From Cymbidium sinense (taxonomy: Eukaryota > Streptophyta > Magnoliopsida > Asparagales > Orchidaceae), in contig CM038217.1 in NCBI GenBank assembly GCA_021442155.1, positions 147,313,143-147,377,142 of the forward strand: 64,000 bases of DNA. Direction: 5' to 3'. Under the pieces are notes generated by a model. The model saw nothing but the letters and a program-made list of their open reading frames with translations. It did no database searches and was not told where the DNA came from. A program made the position numbers and the translations under genes. Position 1 is the stretch's first letter. Each line of letters opens with the position of its first letter. Shown here piece by piece: positions 14,041-25,543 of the stretch.

Positions 14041-15830
14041 TGCCCCTCAAGCTAATGACCCAGGTTGGATTGTTAACTTGTCATGTAGATGTTGATGATG
14101 AGCAGTTGGTAATGCTATGGTAAAAATATCCACAAGTTGATATTGTGTGTCAATATGTTGAACTTGAACAATCAAATCTGCAATCCCTAATAAAATGAAA
14201 ATCAATAGCCATGTGTTTTGTGCGAGCATGGTAGACCGGATTATTTGCTAAAGAGATGACAAATGTATTATCACAGAATAATGTTGTTGGTTCAGAGAGA
14301 AGAATATTGAATTCGACAAGTAACCTGCATAATCAAATGATATCTACAACAGCAAGAGCAAGATCTTGATATTTCGATTTAGTAGAACATTGAGAGACAG
14401 TAGATTGTTTCTTAACTGACCACGAAATAAGCATGTTTCCAAGGAAGGAACAATAATTGGAGGTGAATTTGTAATTAGTTGAGTCACCAGCCCAATCAAC
14501 TTTAGAAAAGGAATGAAGTTTTAAACCATGAGAAATGGGTAGGCCATAGTAGAGAGTTTCTTGAATACACCGTGACAGTCGTTTTAGAAGCTGAAAATGT
14601 AAGTATTGTCGTTGATGCATAGATTGGGAGACCTTATTGACAGTAAAGGGAATATCTGGCCGGGTAATGTAAGATATTGAAGAGCTCCAAATAATTGACG
14701 ATAGAAGGTGGGATCAGAATAAGCAGTCGAGAGTGCAGAATTCTATGGTATTTTGGTAGGAAAAGGAGTGAGAATTGATTTACAATTCAGCATACTTGCT
14801 TGCCGTAAGATGTCATGGGCATATTTAATTGATTTAGTTTGATTGAGATGAATACCATTGACAGTGGGTGTAACTTGTAGACCCAAAAAAATTGGAACAT
14901 TACCCAGATTTTTCATTTGAAATCGGCAATACAGTTGATCAAGGAGAGTGCGGCAGCAGAATCATTGCCAGTTAATAATATATCAACATATATCTATAAA
15001 TGGAGTTGTATGTGAGCCAATTTGTAAAGAAATAAGGATCGGCTGCATTGCCCGAAAAATTAATTTGGAGAAAATATTCAGTGAATGTAGCAAACCATTG
15101 GCGTGATGCTTTCTTAAGGCCATAAATGACCTTCTTGAGTAAACCAACATGATTAGGAAATTGTTTATAAAAAGAATTAGATGGTTAAGTCACATACGGT
15201 CTCAGTTAATTGTCCATGTAAAAAAGCATTTGAAACATCAAGTTAGAGAAGAGGTCATTGCTTTGTAATAGTAATTGTGATGAAGACCTGAATGGTAGGA
15301 ACCTTAGCAACTGGACTAAAAGTTTCAGAATAATCAATGCCAAGTTCTTGGTTGTAGCCTTGTGCGACAAGTCTTGCTTTATAGCGTGCAACGAACTCAT
15401 CAGAATGTAGTTTTGTGCGATAGATCCATTTAGATCCAAGAACATTCATATGAGATTGATAAGGAACTAAGACCCATGTGCCTTGAGCTTGCTAGGCTTG
15501 AAATTTCGATGACATTACTTGTCGCCAATGCACATGTTTAATTGTTTGAGTAAACCAGGTCGGATCACTCTTAGAGATGAAGTATTGTAGAGAAAATTTT
15601 CTTTGGTTTAAGGTGCTCAGTTTGTGCTCTGGTAAGCATATGATGAGTGGATAGTTTGTATTATTGACATGAAGAAGGAACAACGAAGGGAATGGATGCT
15701 GTAGTGGGAATTGTAGAGAGAGAAGCATCAGGTTGAATTGGAGAGTGAGTAGTGGAGGAAGTTTGCTGAACGGGAAAATGAGAAGTAGGAAAGTTAAGCT
15801 TAGGAGGAAGTTTTCCTTGGGTTTAGGTGG
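14041..15830 (-). pseudogene. Ty1/Copia polyprotein remnant (reverse transcriptase to RNase H)
   Basis: On the minus strand the order is that of Copia pol. First comes a linker with HHMLTRAQTEHLKPK near 15620. Then the reverse transcriptase start around 15255-15500 with SKWIYRTKLHSDEFVARYKA and LVAQGYNQELGIDYSETFSP. Decayed reverse transcriptase follows to about 14900. RNase H around 14333-14530 has KVDWAGDSTNYKFTSNYCSF and SWSVKKQSTVSQCSTKSKYQ, and the C-terminus near 14050-14160 has TQYQLVDIFTIALPTAHH. Several frameshifts and stops break it. Gag, protease, integrase and recognisable LTRs are absent; the 5' side stops at the T/G-rich repeat. Confidence 0.9.
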
Positions 15831-15831
15831 C

Positions 15832-17600
15832 TGCAGATTGCTACTGCTGATTCCATCTCCAGTTTTTCTATTGATGCCTTCTTCTGTCTTGCCTGCTGCT
15901 GTCTTGGCAAGCTCTGGTTTTGGACTTTTGCTAACTTAAATTTACTGATTCCTATTGAAGTCTCTCCTAGTTGGTACCATTGTTACATTATCTGTTCTGT
16001 TGGGAGTGACTTGCTGAATGTCACTGATTGGATTAATCTGTGGTGGAGTGCTGTTATTGCCCTTTCTCCTTTAATCTGCTGTTGTCCTTTAATCTTTTCC
16101 TATCCTGATTTCTTTTTCACTTGCTGGTTTCTGAATCCTGAAAGCAAGGGGTACTATAGTCAGCAGGTTTGCTCCTTTTTTCTGTTTGCTTTTGCTGCTT
16201 CCACCTGGATTCACTGTTGTTGCCATTTACTTTGGCAAACTTGGATTTTGGTGTTTGCTTCTAAGCACCAAATCTATGAGTACTGGAATGGATTGGGTTT
16301 AACTACATTTTGGTTCTTGGAGGTTTGCTGTCATGGTCGGTTGTTGATTTGGTTTTTTATTCACTTTGGGTATGGGTTGCTGCAGACTTTTTCAGCTGCT
16401 GCTACTTCCAGTCTTTCTCTTGCTGTTTTTTGCCATCTTGCCTGCTGTCTTGGCTTGTTCTGGTTTTGGTCCTTTACTGACTTAATATTATTGCTTGGTA
16501 ATAAAGTCTTTACTTGGAAACATCTCCCTATTTCATATTCTAGCAGCTTCCATTGTTGCATTACTTGCTCTGATGGGAGTGACTTCGACAGCTTTATTTT
16601 TGGTCGTTGTTAAATTTATGGTGGATGTCAATCATATTTACAGTCATTGCTTATATTGCAATCCTGCTTCTGTTTGGTTTATGCTGCTACCTCCTTGGAG
16701 TGGAGTTTCCATTCTGATTGAGAAAGAGGCTAGTATGGTGCAGATCACTGTGCTTAATCAATTGCTCTACTTGACTTTAAACTATGGTTTGTATACTCTC
16801 AATGATTATACTTATGGCAAACCTGTGGGGTATTTCTGCAAGGATTGTGGGCTGAAAGGGGATTTTGTTGGTGCTGTTATGAATGTTCCTTATGTGGTAT
16901 CATCTCTAATTTTCACTGATCAGATTTGTTTCTGGTGGGGTGCTGACATTATCTTTTATCTATTAATCACTACGATTTTAATTTAATTTGTGTGATAACT
17001 TGGAACTTTGATGATTTTCTTCACTTGGTTGATTAACCCCGAATGCATGAGGTGTGTTTGTAATTCACCCATCGAACTTCAACAACCGGTTGCTATCTCC
17101 TAACAGTTTGTTTTATGATATGATGTTTTCACTCCATTTTGTTTGGTAGTAGTTTCTGAAGAACCTTCTCCTGAAGTTTGGATGCACACTTTTGCATCTA
17201 CCCCATTCTGGTGTGATTGAGCCTGAGCTTTCTCTATCTTCTCTCTCTACTAAATTTTGCAGAATTTGCATTTTTCAGACATCCTATTGTTTATACTACT
17301 ATAACTGTTCTAACTTTTGTCGGTCTAAATTATTGCAGGTCCTCCTTTCTTCTTTTTTTTTTTTTTTTTTTTTTTTCTCTTGCAGGTTTGTACCACAGTG
17401 GCAGTCATTCTCAAGTGCTTCAGAGTATTGGCCATAATTTGCTTTTGGATTATTATGCGAACCTCACTGTATCTTTTGATTGTTTTAATGTGTTCTTTTG
17501 CTTTTGCCTGTATCTAGACTGGGGATTTACTCCTTGTGATCAGAAATTTTCTTTTAGCTTGTTTATCCCCTTTAAAGACTTTGTAACCCTCTTAATCATT
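15832..17600 (+). repeat. T/G-rich dispersed repeat with internal duplication
   Basis: The + strand is unusually rich in T, TTGCTG and CTTG, giving long open frames (16011-16613 and 16495-16986) of hydrophobic, Cys- and Trp-rich peptides that match no family I know. An internal segment is repeated: about 15820-16030 resembles about 16380-16600, sharing CTTGCCTGCTG, TCTGGTTTTGG and GGGAGTGACTT. The part around 17080-17250 reappears inverted at about 43020-43200, where both copies share GCATCTACCCCATT and TGGTGTGATTGAGC. I therefore treat it as a transposable element of unknown class. A T run of about 27 lies near 17350-17376. A real gene in the 16495-16986 frame cannot be ruled out. Confidence 0.55.
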
Positions 17601-18165
17601 TAATTTGTATTAAATAATTTTAATACTTATTATATAATATAATTTAACATCTAATTTAATCTTGATTAAATCATTAAATCATGAATATCTCTTTATTTCA
17701 GTTCAATGTCCAATTCTTTTTTTTAAACATTAGTCATAGTTATAATAATTTTTTTTCCTTTAGAATTGCTGCTTAAAAGGGAAAGGTGTAATATTTTATG
17801 TAATGCAATTCTTTTTTTTTATGGGAAAACTAATTTGGATAATGTATTATTAAAAGTTAGTTTTTGTTTTCCCTTCAAACAAATAATAAGTTGTAATAAA
17901 TGATTAAAAACTTGTCTAATAACAGACTTTAAGTTCCATTATAGTTTAAGTGCTGCCATAGTAATTGAAATCTTATCTCTTATAATTTCTCTTATTCTTT
18001 ATCTAGAATTCTTGCCAAAAAAATAAAATGTGTAATATTTTAAGTAAAATGCTTTTTTTATAAATATTTTTGGCAATATAATGTTAAAATTTTGAGTTGG
18101 ATTTCCCTTCAAATAATGCAGAAATTATAATGAAAAGCTAAAATTTTTTCAATAAATGATTTCAA
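17601..18165. other. AT-rich stretch without recognised gene
   Basis: Oligo-T and oligo-A runs and short near-repeats (for example GGTGTAATATTTTATGTAA near 17785 and TGTGTAATATTTTAAGTAA near 18029) are present. They suggest an old local duplication. Nothing codes. Confidence 0.4.
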
Positions 18166-18812
18166 TAAATTATATATCCCTTTTGGAATATAGGATTTAA
18201 ATCTCCCCGACAACGGGAAGATAAGATTGTATATAGGAAATTATGATAATGAGAATTTTAAAATCGTTCAAATATGTGTAAGTAGTTGGATTTTAACGGT
18301 GGCGGTCCGACGATAATAGTCGGTCGATCGACCAGAATCTGACAAGGTGAACTTAAATTTCTCTCTGCTTTTCTCCCAAGTTCACTTAAAGACATTCTTT
18401 TCCCTTCAACAAAGAATGAAGTCTATTTATAGGATTTTGAGAGTCATTTTGGTCATTGTACAAAGTCAAAACACCCATCGATGATATCGATTCATTTGAT
18501 CATAGATAGTTTTTTTTGGAGATTTGATCATTCAAATGATCTTCGATTTGAGTGATTTTAGGCTCGTTGGATTCGTCTCGTTAAGCCGCTCGATTCAACT
18601 ATAAGCACATCAAATTAGGAAGTCATTTGATCATCCAGTCAGTATTTTGAAATTTTCATATGTAGCTTTTGGGCTTATTTGAGCTCATTTGGGCTCGATT
18701 TAACCCGATTCTAGCGTTATTGGACTCAACTCATTAAGTCGTTTAATTTGATTGAATACATACTTTAATTTGAAATTTATGCTTGATTTATAAATTTTAG
18801 AGGGATATATCA
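18166..18812 (-). repeat. Truncated 3' LTR of the minus-strand element
   Basis: It aligns with 21100-21744: both have GATCATAGATAGTTTTTTTT, GATTCGTCTC and TTTGATCATCCAGT in order. On the minus strand it begins TGATATATCC directly after the purine tract. A TATA-like CTATAAATAG lies near 18425 (minus strand). Confidence 0.8.
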
Positions 18813-18916
18813 TTTGCCCTCCTATTTTTGGATGATAAAATTTATTTCATCCAAAAATATATTAAAGTTTTAAAAATAAAATCCCTTTAGCTAAAAATTA
18901 TTAGGATTTATAATTA

Positions 18917-19031
18917 TATATATATATATATATATATTATGTGTATCAATTTATATATATAAAGTGATAATTTTTATAAATACATAAATTATTTTATATA
19001 TATTTTTTCACTTTACTATGTGTGAGAGAGA

Positions 19032-19082
<51 letters not shown>
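18917..19082. repeat. Microsatellites (TA)n and (GA)n
   Basis: A TA run of about 26 bp near 18918-18945 is followed by a nearly pure GA run of about 60 bp at 19022-19082. Both lie inside the LTR element between its purine tract and its longer repeats. Confidence 0.9.
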
Positions 19083-19084
<2 letters not shown>

Positions 19085-19229
19085 ACCCCATTAATTATTA
19101 TTTTTTTATTTTTTTAAGAATTTGAAAAGTCATTTTTTCTAGTATAAATACCCCCAAAAGGGTAAGTGAAAACTCGCACCTTACTTTCTTTTTTCTAGCC
19201 TCTCGACCTATATATCTGCCCTCAGCGCT

Positions 19230-19580
19230 CAGCTTCTCCCAATCTCGGTGTTTCCAACTGACCTGGTTAGGCGGCGCGGATCCCAAATTCAGACTCCAGT
19301 GTACTTCCAAGTTTTTTTAAATTCTGGAATATCTACTGACCTTTATACCAGTGCACAACCCCCATCGCAGACTCCAGTTCTCCATAGTCCTGAGATTTGA
19401 AAGTAACCTGTTTAGATGACGCGTATTCCGAATTCATGCTCCAGTGTGATTCCAAGTTTCTATAAATCCTAGAATCTTCTACTAGCCTTTATGACGGTGG
19501 GCTCCAGTTCTCCCTAGTCTCGTGGTTTGAAACTGACCTGGTTAGGCGTTGCGTATCTCAAATTCATGCTTTAGTTTTAT
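19230..19580. repeat. About three copies of a ~135-bp unit
   Basis: Segments starting near 19230, 19370 and 19500 share TTCTCC, GAC/AACCTG(G/T)TTAG, GCG.AT..C.AATTCA and CTCCAGTGT. The copies are diverged. No conserved reading frame is seen. Confidence 0.7.
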
Positions 19581-19739
19581 CTTTTATGCCTATTAAGACC
19601 TTTGTCCCCCATAGTAAAAGCTTTATATTTTTCTATAAAAATTTTTCCCCTTAATGACTATAATAATCATATATCCTTTTTCAGATTTTTACTTTGAAAG
19701 GATTATGATTTATGTATATCTCATGAGATTTTTGGTATA

Positions 19740-20215
19740 CCTATATCTTTTGAGGCTTTTGCCTTCTGAGATTTTCGATGTATTGTACTTTTTGAAGCTT
19801 TTGTCTTCTGAGATTTTTGATGTACCTATACCTTTTGAGGCTTTTGCTACCTATACATTCTGAGATTTTAATGTACTTGTACCTTCTGAGGCTTTGCCTT
19901 CTGAGATTTTTGATGCACGTGTACCTTCTGAGGTTTTTTCCTTCTGAGATTTTCAATGTACATGTACCTTTTGAGGCTTTTGCCTTCTTAGGTTTTTGAT
20001 GTACTTGTACCTTTTGAAGCTTTTATCTTTTGAGGTTTTTAATGTACCGGTACCTTCTGAGGTTTTTACCTTCTTAGATTTTTGATGTACATGTATCTTC
20101 TAAGGCTTTTGTATTTTTAGATTTTTAATGTACTTGTACCTTTTGAGGCTAATGCCTTCTGAGATTTTTGATGTACTTGTACCTTCTAAGATTTTTGCCT
20201 TTTGAGATTTTTGAT
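19740..20215. repeat. 43-bp minisatellite, about 11 copies
   Basis: The unit contains TTTGAGGCTTTTGCCTTCTG followed by AGATTTTTGATGTAC and TTGTACC. Copies differ by a few substitutions, and the third carries extra bases. Since 43 is not a multiple of three, successive units shift frame; the open frames crossing it are artefacts. Confidence 0.85.
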
Positions 20216-20344
20216 GAGTAGAGACTCTATCAACCACTTGTTCTCTTTAGAGTCTTTCTAGTGAACTTCTTGTCTACTACTAGCTTCCCAACGAGGTTCC
20301 TCATGGGAGTGCCTTCCAAGAGAGGAATCCATAAAAGAATTTTT

Positions 20345-20560
20345 GACCTATCAGAGGTTGTTTGTCAGAGTGTTACTCGGTGATATTTAACCTGTGTGGA
20401 AGAAGTCAATAGTTTTAACTCTCATTCGAAGTTATTTTGTCAAAGTGTTACTCGGTGATGTTAACCTGTGTGGTAGATGTTAAATATTTTGATTCTTCCG
20501 AGATTATTTGTCAGAGTATTACTCGATGACGTTAACCTGTGTGAAAGAGATTAAATCAAA
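20345..20560 (-). repeat. Three copies of a 73-76-bp unit shared with the array at 35985-36845
   Basis: TTAACCTGTGTG recurs at about 20387, 20460 and 20536, each preceded by TTGTCAGAGTGTTACTCGGTGA or a variant. The reverse complement is the unit of the 36-kb array (CACACAGGTTAACGTC, then GAGCAAA.ACTCTGACAAA). It links the two LTR elements. Confidence 0.85.
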
Positions 20561-20922
20561 ACATCAGTTTGAGATTGTAGCCAAAGTTGCTCTTTGATAT
20601 TGCCTTATTTTTTTCATGAGTATGATTGAAGAATCATAATTTGCAAATCTATTTTTTTAATGTTAAAATGACTCTCATCATTGACTTGCTTCTTGAACTG
20701 ATAATCAATTAGATATCCAGAATATTGATTTGACGATCTTTTAAGATTAAGGGTTGCCCCTCGAGCTTCCAATAGAAACTAAATAATCGAAATTTGATGA
20801 ATCTTTATTCTTCTTATGTGTTCCTCCAAAGAGATTTTCTCTACCATATAAATGGTGTTGCTTTGAACATGAAGTCAAATTGTCAATTATTATGAAGATG
20901 TAAAGGGAATGATTCACATAGA

Positions 20923-20943
20923 TGGTGCCAAATTGTCGCGTGC
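20923..20943 (-). promoter_or_regulatory. Primer-binding-site-like sequence of the minus-strand LTR element
   Basis: It lies next to the inner end of the 5' LTR and reads ATTTGGCACCATCTATGTGA on the minus strand. The same position in the other two LTR elements reads GTTTGACGCCGTTTGTGAGA and GTTAACCCGTCTGTGGGAAT. All resemble the TGGCGCCGTCTGTGGGAA-type site seen in many plant Gypsy elements. Confidence 0.65.
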
Positions 20944-21744
20944 TAGAAAACTTTTAGCGGTAGAATAAAACTTCACATCTTAGCTTATATGAAAATCCAA
21001 CACACACAGATAGTTGAAAAGAAAAATTTACGTGAAATAATCTCAGAAATAGGAAGAAAAAATCACGGGCCTAGCATAGTAAAAATGCTCTACTATATAT
21101 CAACTTTGGAATACAGAGTTTAAATCTTTCTGACAATGAGATTACAAGATTGTATATAAGAAATCCTGATAATGGAATTACATAATCAGGTTACAACAAC
21201 TACGGATTCGAGTTGACAGTTGGCGGTTGAGGATAGCGGATCGAATAATGGATGACTAACTTGAACCCAAATTCTCTCTCGCCTTTCTCTAATTACACTT
21301 TTAGCTTTTTCTTTTCTTTTCTTTTCATGAGAATGAAGTCCTATTTATAGGATTCTGAGAGGGTTATTTTGGTCATTGTAGTCAAAATCCTAAAACACTC
21401 CATCAGACGATTTATATCGATTCATTTGATCATAGATAGTTTTTTTTTTGTAATTTAACTATTCAAATAATCTTCGATTTGAGTGATGTTAGACTCGTTG
21501 GATTCGTCTCATCAAGCTACTCGATTCGATTATAAGCACGTCAAATTTGAAAGTCATTTGATCATCCAGTTAGTGTTTTAAAGTTTTTATGGGTAGCTCT
21601 TAGGCTTGATTTGAGCTAATTTAGACTCAATTTGATCCTATTATAGTATTATTGGACTCATCTTACTGAATTATTTAATTTGATTGAATATATATTTTAA
21701 CTTGAAATCTATGCATGATTTATAAATTTTAGAAAAATATATTA
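20944..21744 (-). repeat. 5' LTR of the minus-strand element
   Basis: The + strand left edge TGTCGCGTGCTAGAAAA is the complement of an LTR 3' end like that at 35623 (TTCTAGCACGCAACA). A TATA-like CTATAAATAG on the minus strand near 21350 would be the LTR promoter. The outer end near 21744 is decayed. Confidence 0.75.
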
Positions 21745-22030
21745 ATAATATTTATAAATATAAATAAAATAAATTATTAAAATTTTATTCATCTAATAGA
21801 GTAATCAAATATTTATAAAAATATTCAAACTCATATTTTAATTAGTCAATCAATTCATAGAAGAGCTCTAAGCTACGAATAAATTATGTAACGCTCGATT
21901 CTTTTGCAGCCCTACTTCTCACGGATAAAATGCGGCGCCGGCCTCGAATACGATCCACCCTCCATACATCTGGAGATTCATGCATCCGGCAAATATAACA
22001 TCGATCCGCTTCAAAAGTTACTGCGCAGCC

Positions 22031-22038
22031 TATAAATA
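22031..22038 (+). promoter_or_regulatory. Probable TATA box of the DREB2-type gene
   Basis: TATAAATA lies about 120 bp before the start codon at 22152, a normal distance for a plant promoter with a short leader. The less AT-rich region 21900-22000 just upstream, with GCGGCGCCGGCC, differs from the surrounding AT-rich DNA. No ABRE or DRE element is evident. Confidence 0.55.
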
Positions 22039-22151
22039 CCTCCACTGCTCTGTACTTTTGCTTCGTCACCAAGATAGGGTTGCCACCCAGAAGAATCAGA
22101 GAAGTCGGAACTTCGAGAAAAAGAAGAGTACGAACAGAGCTGCCGAGCGAG

Positions 22152-25100
22152 ATGGTGGAAGCAGAAAGGTTTGTAGTTTTGTTTGCAAAATCATATCTCT
22201 CGCATGTTTGTTTGGGAAAGTTTCGACTTTGAAGTCTCTCCCTTTAAAATTTAAAGCTTCGGTTTGTGGTTTCGTGCCTAGGGTTTGCTCATCGTGTCGT
22301 TAGTGCGCCGTATACGTACTAGTATTATTGGGTTACTGATTTTGGTGTTCTATGAGCTTAGGTTGAAGAATTAATGAGCATGATTATGATGGTTTTTGGG
22401 TTTAATGATATATGAAATTTTTAACCTCCATTAGTTGATATTTTTTACTGCGGGATGGGCAAATATTTCAGTATCTGTTGTTCTTACTTCTTAGACATCA
22501 AGGGTTTGGGTTGGTTATTCCTACTAAGTGTTCTAGTTATGTTTGATTGATTGAAGGAAGATATATATGATACAGCTCTATGGTTTGTATCAATTTGATG
22601 CAGAGAAATCTTTCTGATACAAACTCAGATTCTAATCAGCATATTCTTGGAAGAATTGAATGTTTGCAATTTTTTTCTTTGTTTGTACGTGTAACCATTC
22701 AGGCTTGTGTGAGCGATAGCACTGAGTTTAATTTCACATGGGATATCTGAAATATATCTTGCTATAGAAATACCAAGTGATTATTCTTCTCCTGTAGGCT
22801 TAAAGCTTTTGGTTCAACCTAAATTTGGTGTCCTTTGGTTCAACGCACAATAGGATTGTGAAAGTTAATTATCGCTGATGACTTGTGGGGATTGAATAAC
22901 TTTTTTCTTTTGAAGGCTTAGGATACTAAGGGGTTGCTTGGGATCATTTTTACTTTTTACTGTTTGTTTTATGTTTTTATTCTGTTTCATTTATGTTTTG
23001 ATTCAAAATAAAACATGCTTGATGATGTTAATTATTTTTAAAAATATTTAAAATACCAAAAAGTTATTTTACTTGTTTTTTTAAAATAATGTTATTTGTT
23101 TTTAAAAACAAAAAATAAGAACACTTAAAAAACACACCAAGCAAATATATTTTCAAAATTAACATAAAAATAAAAACCTAAAACATAAAACAAAATTGAT
23201 CTCAAGCAAGCCCTAAAATTCTGGAAACTGAAGTTTTATTTTACTTTTGGTACGACGCCAAAATTCTGAAAGCCATAATTTTATGCAACTAGTTGTAAAT
23301 TTCTGTAACTGTTGCATATGTGTTCAACTTTGCAATGATTTGTTCTGAATGTGACTTCTCTTCTGATTTTGTTGGTGATTTGATGGTGTCTGCTGGACTA
23401 AACTTGGGAAAAGCAGCAATGGCATTGTGGGTGAATTGAGTTTCCTATGTTGCTAGGTATGGATATTGAGATACTCAATCCTTTTGGCAACATTTTATTA
23501 AATTGATGGAAATCAGTATATTAAACACTTCTTACTTCAATAAATCATTTAGAGAATGAGAATTTACATTCTTGCTTGCAGAAGCTTCCTCAGTACATTT
23601 TACTGGGCCTTGGTGTTATTTTGCTTGATGTGTGGATCCAAGTAATCCGCTTATATTTCTGAACCGTAGAATGTTTTTCAAAATAGTGGCAAGTAGTGAA
23701 ATAGAGCTAGCTCATCCGGTGCATGAAGCTCTTGCCATGTGAGATTTTGGGAGGCATTGATGTAGACAACCTTATCTGGGTTTTCAGTGACTTGAACGCA
23801 GGACCTTTAGGTCATAATGGAGGCAACCTAATGTCTCTTCCAAGCCTGGTCTATTAAAAAATTACCTTACAATTAATCTGTTTTTTTTTTTGTCTAGCAT
23901 AAATCAATTAGCTTTCTATCTATTTTTTCCTAATCAAACTTGACATATCTCTTTGAATTGAGTGAATATTTTGAACTCTTGTGGTGTTCTCATTTGTTGG
24001 TGAAATAATCTTAGGGTTTACCAAATTATCTATATTTATGAAGGCATTTAATCTAAAGGTGGTGATTGTATTTGATGGGGACCAAGTTGGTTTTGTTTGG
24101 AATTTAATGGAAAGTTGTAGAGATAATGAATACAGGGCATTTTCGGAATAACAAAAAAAAAAAAAAAGTAGATAACTAATAAATCCTACCTTCTTCTCAT
24201 TTTCATTCACATACTATATCACGGAAGAACCAATTTGGTCCCTAATCAAATAGTCAAGGGACTAAATTGGTCTTTTTACTTAATATGGGACTAAATTGGT
24301 CCTTCATAAATAGTTGAGGGACCGATTTGGTCTTAAACCCAATAATCTTATAAATGCATTGGATATATGTGGTGGAAAAATGCTGATGTTTATATTAGTT
24401 ATCTGCATAGTGCTGCAGTTTTGTTTCTTGTTTATATTAGTTATGATGCTTACATCAGTTATCAGTAAGACTACAGTTTATGCATCTGTTAATTGCTTGG
24501 TTAATGTAACCTCTAACTCTCTATTTTTAATTGCAATGAATTTGAATGCTTCTAGTGATGCTCACGTAAAAATACTCCTTGTTTATTTGAACACAATAAA
24601 TTGTTTATAATTTCATTTTTAAGTTGTTTGTTTTTATCCCCTTTTGTTTTGCTAGTGTTCTGAATAGTTCTTTTTCAGGAAGAAGAGGTCCCGAAATAGG
24701 CTTAAAGGAACAAATTGTGTAGCTGAAATTCTTGCCAAATGGAAAGATCAGAACAGTCAACTGCACTCTTTGAACACCCAACTTGTGGGGAAAGTACCTG
24801 CGAAGGGCTCAAAGAAAGGATGCATGCGAGGGAAAGGTGGGCCGGAGAACTCAAACTACAAGTATCGGGGAGTGAGGCAACGAACTTGGGGAAAGTGGGT
24901 TGCTGAAATTCGAGAGCCAAAACATGGCTGTCGATTGTGGTTAGGGACGTATGATACTGCCTTAGATGCTGCTTTTGCCTATGATGAAGCTGCCCGGGCT
25001 ATGTATGGATCATATGCTCGTGTCAATCTCCCTGAATCTGTGGTTGATTCAGGTGATCATGTCAGCCTACAAGAATGCGGTATGAGTGTTCATGATGCTC

Positions 25101-25543
25101 ATTCCAATCTTTCTCAATGTAAAAGAGCTAAATCAGAAACTTTTGAATCCACTACCACATCAGGCACCGCAGTAGAAGCTGATGATCTAAAACCTGAAGC
25201 TGTGAAGGTGATAAAGAGCATTGCTTCTCATCCATGTTATTTTGAAGATCCTCTGAGCATGAATAGCGAGAAGCCTGTGCTAACAGAAGAGTCAGTTGAA
25301 AAGCAAGATCATGCAGAGGAGACCCCATTTGATTTGTTTCACATTGATGAGATTCTTGGGTTTGCTAATGGTTGTCAAGATGGGGTTGGCTCAGGTTTCC
25401 ATATTCCAAGTTTTGGAAGCAATTTGCAGCGCCCAAGCACAGTTCGGGAATTAGATACAAGTCTCTGGAGCTTAGATCAAATGGACTATGGCTTTCCTGA
25501 CTTGAGATTTCTTGATCCAAGCTTCTTCTCAGATTTACCATAG
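22152..25543 (+). CDS. DREB2: DREB2-type AP2/ERF transcription factor
   Basis: Two coding exons, 22152-22168 (17 nt) and 24679-25543, join in frame through a 2,510-bp GT/AG intron to give 293 residues. ATG GTG GAA GCA GAA AG joins G AAG AAG, producing a basic nuclear localisation stretch (RKKRSRNR, residues 6-13) as in DREB2 proteins. Next come the family signature [20 protein letters not shown] and a single AP2 domain (about 68-125) with [19 protein letters not shown]. This keeps the Val and Glu positions of DREB proteins, and [11 protein letters not shown] follows. The C-terminus is acidic and aromatic ([29 protein letters not shown]), like a transcription activation region. The family binds DRE/CRT elements and activates drought and heat genes in the nucleus. 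Residues [17 protein letters not shown] depart from the commoner RLWLGTFPTAYEAA. The start is chosen because only this exon supplies the expected N-terminus in phase. The symbol names the subfamily, not a particular orthologue. Confidence 0.9.
22930..23213. mobile_element. Tourist-like MITE inside the DREB2 intron (284 bp)
   Basis: The left end GGGGTTGCTTGGGATCA and the inverted right end GGGCTTGCTTGAGATCA match at most positions, and TAA flanks both sides (22927-22929 and 23214-23216). This fits a PIF/Harbinger-derived MITE. It lies about 760 bp into the intron and leaves both splice sites intact. Confidence 0.7.
24228..24340. repeat. Short repeats of GGGACTAAATTGGTC in the DREB2 intron
   Basis: Variants occur in direct orientation near 24257, 24286 and 24317 and inverted near 24230 (ACCAATTTGGTCCCT). 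The motif is common in plant transposon remnants. The spacing is about 30 bp; no function is evident. Confidence 0.6.

Larger units (their letters stand above)
18166..21744 (-). mobile_element. Non-coding, tandem-repeat-rich LTR retrotransposon (minus orientation)
   Basis: Two direct LTR copies lie at 20944-21744 (5' LTR, complete) and 18166-18812 (3' LTR, missing about 165 bp of its far end). The region next to the 5' LTR reads, on the minus strand, ATTTGGCACCATCTATGTGA, a primer-binding-site-like sequence. The 3' LTR is preceded by the purine tract CCAAAAATAGGAGGGCAAA. The 2.1-kb interior has no gag or pol that I can find but carries three kinds of tandem repeat. Interior segments match the element at 34786-40259 in inverse orientation. 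It is a non-autonomous element, probably moved by a Ty3/Gypsy partner. Confidence 0.8.

Noticed and set aside
16011..16613. 200-codon hydrophobic, Cys-rich frame
   Set aside because: It lies in a T/G-biased dispersed repeat with an internal duplication, lacks any known domain and is explained by base bias.
19740..20215. CRISPR-like periodic repeats
   Set aside because: The units abut with no unique spacers, the context is a plant LTR element and there are no cas genes.
24314..24610. 98-codon frame upstream of the AP2 domain
   Set aside because: It falls within the DREB2 intron and is not in phase with either coding exon.
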